From positions 1 to 12,025 of the forward strand of contig CBFCZO010000104.1 in assembly GCA_965602675.1 (NCBI GenBank): 12,025 bases of DNA, given 5' to 3'. Position 1 is the stretch's first letter. Every line of letters starts with the position of its first letter. The notes below the pieces were generated by a model that saw only the letters and a list, made by a program, of their open reading frames with translations, did not search any database and was not told the origin of the DNA. The translations under genes and the position numbers were made by a program. This stretch comes from DATKUA01 sp965602675. Lineage in GTDB: Bacteria > Acidobacteriota > DATKUA01. This document shows positions 5,342-12,025 of this stretch, piece after piece.

Positions 5342-7858
5342 CTACTGGACGGTGAAATTATAAGATCTGGAAACACTGTAGCCGTTGTGCATGGTGATGG
5401 TGTTTCGTATGATATACCACCCTCTCGGCAGTCCGCTGGGTATTTGGTAGGTTCCCATCCATCCATAGAAATATTCGCCGGGATTGCCCGCTCCGTATTG
5501 GTCATTGGCCCTGAACAGTTTCAATACTTCGTCGCCACCCTGGTTCGTAATCGTCCATGTCTGGCTGATGGAGCCATAGTAGCCGCCGTAATCGGAGTTC
5601 TCCTCGACAAAACCTGTTGAGAGAGGGAAAAAAGTGTTGCCGGTGGTAAAGAGATTGCTTTCCGTATAGTTCTCCGTTTCGATGCAGGTGATGACCCTAT
5701 AGAGACTGAAGCGCCCGACATTCATTGTTTCGGGAACGCGGTTGCCATCGCCGGCGGACGCGATGAGAGAATATTTTTGCGGGCCTTCCGGAACCTTTTT
5801 CCCAACAACGACGATTTTGGCAGGTCCTGCCTTCGGCGACAGAATCTTTATGCTCTCCACGTTATCCACCTTATTCCTGCCGGCCTGCGCCAAGGCCGAG
5901 GGATTGCCGGGATCGAGAAAAAACGGTCTCACCGCTGCCGATTGATATGGTGTTACGATCAAATCCAGGTTGTTAATGAGTTTTGAGCCTCCAGGATCAT
6001 GCCAAACCAAGGTAACCCGCAATTCCTTTGTGTCTTCCGGAACGGTGAAGTAATACTTATGACGCATTTCGTTATCCAAGGAGTCTTCTATCATCAAGCT
6101 CTGCATGTTCGGGTCGATGTCCCTTTTTTTACTCGCCGGGGCCAAAGAACTCTCCAAATCTGAATCATTAAAAACAGCCGTCCTTATCACCCTCGCTCCC
6201 ATCTCTCCATCGACAATTCCGTGACCGAAGGTGTAATCGGGCCCCGGCCGGCCAAGATCCCTGGCCGAGTGCACAAGAAGATTTTTCAATGACAAACCAC
6301 CTATCTTCTTATCATGTCTGCGGAAGTAGTAATCTGCCAGCAATGCGGCTGTTCCACTGGCAGTGGGTGTGGCCATTGACGTTCCGCTGAATCTTCTATA
6401 TTCACCATCTAAATAAGTTGAATTCAGTCGATAGCCGTTAGTCACTACGTCAGGCTTTATACGACCGTCCAGGGTGGGTCCCCAGCTAGAAAAACCGGTA
6501 ATGACATCATCCTTCATCGTCGCGCCGACAGTCAGGTTATTCTTCGCGCAGGCCCATGTGGCAACTGAGGCGTACTCAGGATCGGACGGGTGGATATCTT
6601 CATAGAACTCATCTTCGTTATCTGAATTTGAATATCCAGCCGCAAAGCCGCTGGGAAGAATTCTCTGTTCGCCCGATTCATGCTTGTGCGGGCCAAGGTA
6701 AGAATCCCCGCGGTCATTTCCAGCTGCAAAAACGGCCAGGATGTCATGCTTCCTGATAAAATCATCCAACACTCGCTGTTCATCGTGGTAGTAGCCGAAC
6801 ATCCAGTCCCCGGCCCAATAATTATAACTATCAGCGTCGTTTTCCGGGTCCTGATAGTATTGCCACCCGTCAACTGAGCCCCAGGAATTGCTCGTTATCG
6901 TGACTCCATATGCCTTGAGTGCGGACCTCATCTCCTTGACCACGTTTCCGTAGAAGTCGTAAGAGTAAATCCTCGCCGCGGGCGCCATCCCCAGGGCGGA
7001 GGGGTTGCCCAGGCCCGAGCCGGCTATCGTGCCTGCAACGTGGGTGGCGTGGAAGTGTGGGTCGTGCTCCTCTTCGATTATCGTCACCCGTCCCGCGAGG
7101 TCGGGGTGATCATCAACCGGGCCGCCGTCCCAGACGCCGACTATTGCGCTGCCTCCATCCGCATTTCTGAATTTGGGTTCATTCCGTACGTAATTCACAT
7201 TCGAGCGCAGGGCGGCGACTCTGTTCTCCAGACCTCTGGCCGGAGCGGCCGGATCGACCCACTCGACTTCTTCCAGTAAGAGCAGACCGGCTATTTCCTG
7301 CCAGGAGCATTCAATCTCGACAGATTGCCCCGGATCGAATGAATCTTTCTTAAGAGAGAGTGTTCTTGACTCAAGAATACTGACAGCCTTTTCCTGGGAG
7401 ACACCCGGAAAGAACTTCACATGAAATCCCAGCGTCTCATCTGCTTGAGTCCTCCGCCAGAGCTCTGGATTCTTTTTGAAAACAGATGATATTCTCATGT
7501 CGGGAGACAAATTCAGAACGGCTCTGATTCCAAGCTGTGCAAGCGTTGGCGAAATCTCCGCCGCTGGCTTTTCTTTTCTCACTATGTATGCGTTGCCGCC
7601 TATATAGCGGTAAAACCGAATGCCGGTTTTCTCAAGCCGGGCTCGCCTGTCTGCATCGGGGATTTTATGGAACTGTAAAATGAAATGTTGTGCTCGATCC
7701 GATATTGAAGCTCTGTAACTCACCGGGGGCGTAAAAACCGCGCTGCCGTACCTGATTTCGTATCTACTCTCTTGTTCAAGATCACCTGAATAGGAATGCG
7801 TCGAGCCGAAATAAAATGAAATCAAGAGAAGCAGAAAAACCGATAAAATATTTTTCAT
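5342..7858 (-). CDS. Secreted KP-43-like subtilisin-family (S8) serine protease with extra C-terminal domain
   Basis: The 838-residue preproprotein begins with a Sec signal peptide (MKN, hydrophobic core 4-18; likely cleavage near SYS-GD at 24). There is no lipobox. Residues 25-205 are a propeptide-like segment. The catalytic domain (about 215-560) has the full S8 triad: Asp244 in GVWDGG, His270 in HATHVAGT and Ser494 in FSGTSMATP. The oxyanion Asn381 lies in FAAGND. Inserts rich in Trp, Tyr and acidic residues occur at 330-360 and 383-425. Residues 595-700 form the beta-sandwich seen in KP-43-type alkaline proteases, with LVWHDPGG, LINNLDLIV and VDNVESIKI...GPQKYSL in order. The last 140 residues are a beta-rich domain I cannot assign. 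Role: extracellular protein degradation. The ATG has GGGAG seven bases upstream, confirming the start. The gene looks intact. Confidence 0.93.
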   Translation of the reverse strand: MKNILSVFLLLLISFYFGSTHSYSGDLEQESRYEIRYGSAVFTPPVSYRASISDRAQHFILQFHKIPDADRRARLEKTGIRFYRYIGGNAYIVRKEKPAAEISPTLAQLGIRAVLNLSPDMRISSVFKKNPELWRRTQADETLGFHVKFFPGVSQEKAVSILESRTLSLKKDSFDPGQSVEIECSWQEIAGLLLLEEVEWVDPAAPARGLENRVAALRSNVNYVRNEPKFRNADGGSAIVGVWDGGPVDDHPDLAGRVTIIEEEHDPHFHATHVAGTIAGSGLGNPSALGMAPAARIYSYDFYGNVVKEMRSALKAYGVTITSNSWGSVDGWQYYQDPENDADSYNYWAGDWMFGYYHDEQRVLDDFIRKHDILAVFAAGNDRGDSYLGPHKHESGEQRILPSGFAAGYSNSDNEDEFYEDIHPSDPEYASVATWACAKNNLTVGATMKDDVITGFSSWGPTLDGRIKPDVVTNGYRLNSTYLDGEYRRFSGTSMATPTASGTAALLADYYFRRHDKKIGGLSLKNLLVHSARDLGRPGPDYTFGHGIVDGEMGARVIRTAVFNDSDLESSLAPASKKRDIDPNMQSLMIEDSLDNEMRHKYYFTVPEDTKELRVTLVWHDPGGSKLINNLDLIVTPYQSAAVRPFFLDPGNPSALAQAGRNKVDNVESIKILSPKAGPAKIVVVGKKVPEGPQKYSLIASAGDGNRVPETMNVGRFSLYRVITCIETENYTESNLFTTGNTFFPLSTGFVEENSDYGGYYGSISQTWTITNQGGDEVLKLFRANDQYGAGNPGEYFYGWMGTYQIPSGLPRGWYIIRNTITMHNGYSVSRSYNFTVQ

Positions 7859-7950
7859 GACTCACTCCCTTCTACCCGCAGGCTCTTTTTAACAACCGCC
7901 TTACACTGCAGATTCGTGACCTACACCCGGTGGCTGGATCAGAACAGACG

Positions 7951-7981
7951 ATTATGGCTGACTTTACCATCTCTAAGTCAA
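7951..7981 (-). promoter_or_regulatory. Candidate promoter of the subtilase
   Basis: On the minus strand TTGACT (7976-7981, 5/6 match to the -35 consensus) is followed after 19 bp by CATAAT (7951-7956, 5/6 match to the -10). The spacer is two bases longer than ideal, as often seen for activated promoters. The predicted leader is about 85 nt. Confidence 0.4.
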
Positions 7982-7985
7982 TTCT

Positions 7986-8015
7986 TATGTAAGTATCGAT
8001 ACATATGGCGTATCG
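7986..8015. promoter_or_regulatory. Overlapping palindromes upstream of the subtilase promoter
   Basis: GTATCGATAC (7993-8002) is a perfect 10-bp palindrome. It is nested in TATGTA (7986-7991) / TACATA (8000-8005), and GTATCG occurs again at 8010-8015, inverted relative to CGATAC at 7997-8002. The block sits just upstream of the candidate -35, a natural place for an activator site. Which protein binds it is unknown. Confidence 0.35.
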
Positions 8016-8157
8016 GGGCGGCCGATGCGCCAAATGGAAAAATGCAACAAATATCGGCAGGATAATGCACACCTGAAAGGGCCGATTCTCATTTCATCAG
8101 AACTAGTCAGCAAAAGGGAAGGAAGGGAGGTTGACTCCTCGGGGAACTGCTTGCGGG

Positions 8158-8196
8158 AAAACAAAATTTCTGTGAACTATTGATTTAAAACAGAAA
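8158..8196 (-). terminator. Probable intrinsic terminator of tRNA-Ala
   Basis: On the minus strand, starting four bases after the tRNA CCA, TTTCTGT (8196-8190) pairs perfectly with ACAGAAA (8173-8167) across a 16-base loop. It is followed at once by TTTTGTTTT (8166-8158). The stem is AT-rich and short, but position, symmetry and T-run all fit a factor-independent terminator. Confidence 0.45.
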
Positions 8197-8199
8197 AGC

Positions 8200-8275
<76 letters not shown>

Positions 8276-8289
8276 ACGCAAAGAAAGGG

Positions 8290-8318
8290 ATTGTAGGGAT
8301 TGAGAGGACGGGTGTCAA
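8290..8318 (-). promoter_or_regulatory. Strong sigma70-type promoter for tRNA-Ala
   Basis: On the minus strand TTGACA (8313-8318, perfect -35) is followed after exactly 17 bp by TACAAT (8290-8295, 5/6 to the -10). The mature tRNA 5' end lies 14 bases beyond, so the 5' leader removed by RNase P would be only about 7 nt. Confidence 0.85.
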
Positions 8319-8344
8319 CCGCGGCGGGGTTTCGGCGAGTACTG

Positions 8345-8365
8345 CACCGGTTGCAGATGCCGGTG
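8345..8365. repeat. Inverted repeat between the kinase and tRNA genes
   Basis: CACCGG (8345-8350) pairs with CCGGTG (8360-8365) across a 9-base loop, about 27 bp upstream of the tRNA -35. No T-run follows on either strand. It may be a weak terminator for the kinase transcript or a chance palindrome. The rest of 8319-8522 shows no gene. Confidence 0.25.
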
Positions 8366-8522
8366 AGATGCGAATGCGTGGGATAACCACGGAATCCAAG
8401 ATAGGGATGGATCGGTTGCGAATTTACTGTAAAGAAGGGGCGTAACCTATGTCCAGCGCTTCCCGGATGCAATCTTTAGTCTCAGCGGATTATCCACGCG
8501 TTAGCGCAACACACGATGCTTC

Positions 8523-11249
8523 TCAGCCGAGCGTGAAGTAGAAGGTGGCGCCATGGTCGGGTTCTCCCTTGGCCCAGATGAAGCCATCATGGCGATGGAT
8601 GATGCGCTGGACGGTGGCGAGGCCGATGCCGCTGCCCTCGAACTCACCCTCGCGGTGCAGGCGCCGGAAGGGACTGAAGAGTTCGCCTTCGAGGTTCTGG
8701 TCGAAGCCCGCGCCGTTGTCGCGAACAAAGAATACTTCGCGTTGCTCTTTCTTCTCGAGGCCAAACTCAATCCTGGCGCGCTCCTTTTTCGAGGTGAATT
8801 TCCAGGCGTTGCCGAGCAGGTTCTCGAGAACTAGTCGCACCAACTGAGGATCAGCGGCGGCCGACAGGTCGTCCTCTATGACGAACTCCACCTGGCGATC
8901 AGGATCTTCTTGTTTCAGGCCGGTGGCGACCCTACGCGCGAGTTCGGTGATGTTGACTTCGCTGCGCTGCAGTTCGATGCCGGACATCTGCGAAAGCTTG
9001 AGCAGGTCGTCGATGAGCTTATGCATGCGGTCGATGGCACCCCGCACCCTGCCGAGAAATTCATGCGCCTGGGTATCGAGCTGATCCGCGCACTCTTCCT
9101 CGAGGATCTGGCAGTAGCCGTCGATGTGGCGCAGCGGCTTCTTGAGATCATGGGAGACGGAGTAGGCGAAGGCCTTGAGCTCGCGGTTCGTGTTGCTGAG
9201 CAGACGAGTCTGTTCCTCAAGCCGCTCGCGGTAGCTGGCGGCGTCGCGGTCGGAGCGATGGCGCTCAGTGATGTCGCGTGCGATCGACTGGATCATCGTT
9301 CGGCCCCCGACCTCGGTGAGGATGGCCGAGACGTCGGTCGGGAGGATTGCTCCGTCTTTGCGCTCGAGGTTGACTTCCACCCGTAACGACCTGTCTCTGC
9401 CGAGCTTTTTCATGGCGGAGTTCATTGTCCCGCGCGCTTCCGGCAACACGAGATCCTGAAACTTCATCTGCAGCAGCTCGCCGCGAGAGTAGCATAGCAG
9501 CTCAAGGGCCTTGATGTTGACGTCGGTGATCCTGCCGTCAGGCTCGTGGAGAAAAATCATGTCGTTAGAGCGCTCGTAGAGCTTGCGGAATTTCTCTTCC
9601 TGCTCTCTCAGCTCTTCCTCGGCCCGCTTGCGCTCGATCGCCATCGCAACCTGGCTGGAGACGAACATCAGGATGTCCTTCTCCTCGTCGCCGTAGCGTA
9701 GGCCTTCGGTGTAGCTCTGAACGACGAGTACGCCGATGGTCGCGCCGCGCGTGCGCAGCGGCACGCCGAGCCAGTCGATCGGCACCGTGCCCACGCGTTC
9801 CACCTCGCCCTGGACGGCAAGCTCATCGAATCTCTCGGGCGAGGCAAGCAACGGCTGGCCGAAACGGAGAACATACCCGGTAAGGGTTTTGCCGGGAGGT
9901 TCGGGATCGGGTGTTTCGTCGTACTGATCAACAAAGTACGGGTAGCTGATCTGCTGCCTGCCGAAATCATAAAGGGCGATGTAGAAGTTCTCCGCAGGCA
10001 TCATCTCGGCGACGATGGAGTGCATTCGGCTGTAGAGCTCTTGCAGGTTGCCGGTCTTGGTGACCGCATCGGAGATCTTGTAAACCGAGGACTGGATCAG
10101 CTCGGCGCGGATGCGTTCGCTGATATCGGTCAGAACGCCCGTGATGCCAACGAGCTTTCCTTCCTTGCTGATGACGCTGTTGGATACCAGCACATGCCTG
10201 ACGCTACCCTCGTTATCGTAAACCCTGACCTCGACGGGTTCTGGAAGCCCTTCCATCCCGCGCCTGATGTTTGCCTGCAGGCCGGGCAAATCGCCCGGAT
10301 GGATAAACCTCCTAAACGGCTTACCGATGATCTCCTTGACCTTGAAACCGGACATGCTCTCGATGACGGGGCTGATGTAGGTCACCACTCCCCGCATGTC
10401 GGTTGTAAAGATGACTTCGTTTATGTTCTCGACCAGCGAGCGGAACCTCTCCTCCGACTCCCGCAAAGCCTCTTCCATATGCCGGCGCTCTGTAACATTT
10501 CGTACCATTACAAGGTCGGCCGGATTCCCTTCATAGGTAATCAGCCCGGCATTGAGTTCGGCGTGAATCGTCGAACCGTCTGAGCGGAGAAGAACTGTTT
10601 CGTAAGCCGACGGCAGGGGTTTGCCCGAAATGCGCCGCTCGTAGCGGTCGAGCAACTTTGGGATCTCGGTCTCGAGGACATACTGCGTGAAGGGCGTTCC
10701 TATCAGATCGTCGATATCGTAACCAATCATCGTCGCCAGACTTGAGTTGGCAAACTTGATAACTCTGTCCTGGATGAGAACGATGCCGTCCTGTGCGCGC
10801 TCGACCAGGTTGCGGTAGCGCCCCTCGCTCTCGCGCAGAGCCTTCTCCGCAAGGCGCTTGCGCTCCACATCCCTCCTCGCCTCGACAACCCTCTTGATGC
10901 TGTTCAGCAGGCGGTCGTAATGGGCGAAGGTCAATTCCTTGGTGTAATAGTCGTCGGCACCCGCCCTCAACGCGCGCGCGGCGAGCTCCTCGTTTCCCTG
11001 GCCTGTGAGGAAGATGAACGGTGTTTCGTCGCTGCGGCTGCGGAGGGCTTCGAGGAAATCGAAGCCGCTGGAGCCAGGCATCTGATAGTCACAAAGGATG
11101 CAATCGAAGCTCGACTCGTCCAGCTGGTCCATCGCATGCCGCGGGGATCGAGCCGGGTGGATATCGAGCTCCTCGGAAATCCGCTTGAGCCTGATTCCTA
11201 TAAGTTCCAGATCGTCGACGTTATCGTCGACGTGGAGAATCCGAATCAT
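8523..11249 (-). CDS. Soluble hybrid sensor histidine kinase, REC-PAS-PAS-GAF-PAS-HisKA-HATPase_c
   Basis: Residues are numbered from a possible GTG at 11255, two codons earlier. The ATG at 11249 is preferred because AGAGG lies five bases before it. The receiver domain (3-125) has acidic pair Asp10/Asp11, phospho-acceptor Asp56 (CDYQMPG), Thr84 and Lys106. PAS domains follow at about 141-256, 267-380 and 555-662, each ending in a DITER-type motif, with a GAF domain at about 385-540. The HisKA helix has phospho-acceptor His702 (VSHDLKKPL). The ATPase has N-box ENLLGNAWKF (811-820), G1 DNGAGF (846-851) and G2 GSGIGLATV (874-882). No membrane span is present, so it senses in the cytoplasm. HDLKKPLRHI is the phytochrome-like subclass of kinase. 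The receiver is N-terminal, so it probably takes phosphate from another kinase or is an input module. No separate response regulator is in the window. The signal is unknown. Confidence 0.93.
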   Translation of the reverse strand: MIRILHVDDNVDDLELIGIRLKRISEELDIHPARSPRHAMDQLDESSFDCILCDYQMPGSSGFDFLEALRSRSDETPFIFLTGQGNEELAARALRAGADDYYTKELTFAHYDRLLNSIKRVVEARRDVERKRLAEKALRESEGRYRNLVERAQDGIVLIQDRVIKFANSSLATMIGYDIDDLIGTPFTQYVLETEIPKLLDRYERRISGKPLPSAYETVLLRSDGSTIHAELNAGLITYEGNPADLVMVRNVTERRHMEEALRESEERFRSLVENINEVIFTTDMRGVVTYISPVIESMSGFKVKEIIGKPFRRFIHPGDLPGLQANIRRGMEGLPEPVEVRVYDNEGSVRHVLVSNSVISKEGKLVGITGVLTDISERIRAELIQSSVYKISDAVTKTGNLQELYSRMHSIVAEMMPAENFYIALYDFGRQQISYPYFVDQYDETPDPEPPGKTLTGYVLRFGQPLLASPERFDELAVQGEVERVGTVPIDWLGVPLRTRGATIGVLVVQSYTEGLRYGDEEKDILMFVSSQVAMAIERKRAEEELREQEEKFRKLYERSNDMIFLHEPDGRITDVNIKALELLCYSRGELLQMKFQDLVLPEARGTMNSAMKKLGRDRSLRVEVNLERKDGAILPTDVSAILTEVGGRTMIQSIARDITERHRSDRDAASYRERLEEQTRLLSNTNRELKAFAYSVSHDLKKPLRHIDGYCQILEEECADQLDTQAHEFLGRVRGAIDRMHKLIDDLLKLSQMSGIELQRSEVNITELARRVATGLKQEDPDRQVEFVIEDDLSAAADPQLVRLVLENLLGNAWKFTSKKERARIEFGLEKKEQREVFFVRDNGAGFDQNLEGELFSPFRRLHREGEFEGSGIGLATVQRIIHRHDGFIWAKGEPDHGATFYFTLG

Positions 11250-11280
11250 GAGCACCTCTGGAAAGCCCCTAAACCGAGCA

Positions 11281-11308
11281 ACTATAAATCTGTAACATTT
11301 TATTACAA
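11281..11308 (-). promoter_or_regulatory. Candidate promoter of the sensor kinase
   Basis: On the minus strand TTGTAA (11303-11308, 4/6) and TATAGT (11281-11286, 5/6) are separated by 16 bp, giving a start point about 25 nt before the ATG at 11249. A TGTAA-N7-TTACA palindrome (11291-11307) fills the spacer and could be an operator. An alternative pair using TTGCAT and TAAAAT lies slightly upstream. Confidence 0.4.
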
Positions 11309-11371
11309 AACTACCCTACAATGCAACTTTTAAATACAGCTTATCTGTTGCATTGTAACTTCTATTTTCAG
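11291..11371. repeat. Three phased TGYAAC repeats and an 11-bp inverted repeat
   Basis: Related words start at 11291 (TGTAACATTTTATTACA), 11322 (TGCAACTTTTAAATACAG) and 11354 (TGTAACTTCTATTTTCAG). Neighbouring copies agree at about 13 of 17-18 positions and are spaced 31 and 32 bp, near three helical turns. In addition TACAATGCAAC (11317-11327) and GTTGCATTGTA (11347-11357) are perfect inverted copies 19 bp apart. The block could be a cooperative binding site controlling the kinase. The inverted repeat could also act as a 3' hairpin for rho, since a short TTTT follows it on the minus strand. Confidence 0.5.
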
Positions 11372-11395
11372 TAATTTGGCGAAAAACGGCAGCAA

Positions 11396-12025
<630 letters not shown>

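Larger units (their letters stand above)
7859..8157. other. Upstream region of the subtilase
   Basis: The region lies between the subtilase start and the tRNA terminator and has no credible gene. It holds the ribosome binding site (AAGGGAG before 7858), a candidate promoter and a cluster of palindromic words, listed separately. Nothing was recognised from about 8016 to 8157. Confidence 0.5.

Noticed and set aside
7872..8072. 66-codon minus-strand frame upstream of the subtilase
   Set aside because: It overlaps the candidate promoter and palindromes, is Cys/Arg/Ile-rich without motif, and has no supporting start signals.
8910..9386. 158-codon plus-strand frame within the sensor kinase
   Set aside because: It lies opposite the HisKA/PAS coding region and has no ribosome binding site or recognisable domain.
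11215..11236. Repeated CGTCGACG-like palindromes near the kinase start
   Set aside because: They encode the receiver's acidic stretch DDNVDD; repeated Asp and Val codons explain the symmetry.

Overview
The window is a stretch of bacterial chromosome of mixed base composition. Typical genes are GC-rich (positions 1801-1860 are 40/60 G+C), while one insert is clearly AT-rich (721-780 is 18/60). The flavodiiron protein at the left edge suggests an anaerobe or microaerobe that must detoxify O2 or NO. Rho at the right edge, GGAGG-type ribosome binding sites and a tRNA-Ala gene with an encoded CCA are ordinary bacterial features. I cannot fix the phylum from this sequence. There is no CRISPR array, transposase, integrase or rRNA.

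Layout, left to right. (1) 1-440, plus strand: the C-terminal flavodoxin domain of an FprA-type flavodiiron protein, cut by the window edge. (2) 441-1576: an AT-rich block carrying one minus-strand gene for an AlbA_2 (Schlafen-like) domain protein, probably acquired by transfer. (3) 1577-2614: a GC-rich MscS-family mechanosensitive channel. (4) 2700-4395: a scrambled zone with a truncated hexapeptide acyltransferase remnant, a SAM-dependent methyltransferase and, divergent from it, a serpin-like C-terminal fragment. The possible first start codons of the last two overlap in one ATGCAT, so no intergenic promoter space is left. (5) 4659-7858, minus strand: a large secreted KP-43-like subtilase followed by a small DUF2569-type membrane protein, possibly co-transcribed. 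(6) 8200-8275, minus strand: tRNA-Ala(GGC) with a near-ideal sigma70-type promoter and a plausible terminator. (7) 8523-11249, minus strand: a soluble sensor kinase REC-PAS-PAS-GAF-PAS-HisKA-HATPase_c. (8) 11396-12025, minus strand: the C-terminal part of transcription terminator Rho.

Most genes from 680 onward lie on the minus strand, but I see no single pathway. The window reads as housekeeping genes (rho, tRNA, flavodiiron protein) interspersed with accessory and decaying genes. The most notable non-coding structure is in the 140-bp rho/kinase gap. It holds three related TGYAAC-type repeats spaced 31-32 bp (about three helical turns), a perfect 11-bp inverted repeat, and a TGTAA-N7-TTACA palindrome inside the spacer of a candidate kinase promoter. 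I did not find a convincing new multi-gene system. The best leads are this regulatory region, the AlbA_2 insert and the unassigned C-terminal domain of the subtilase.
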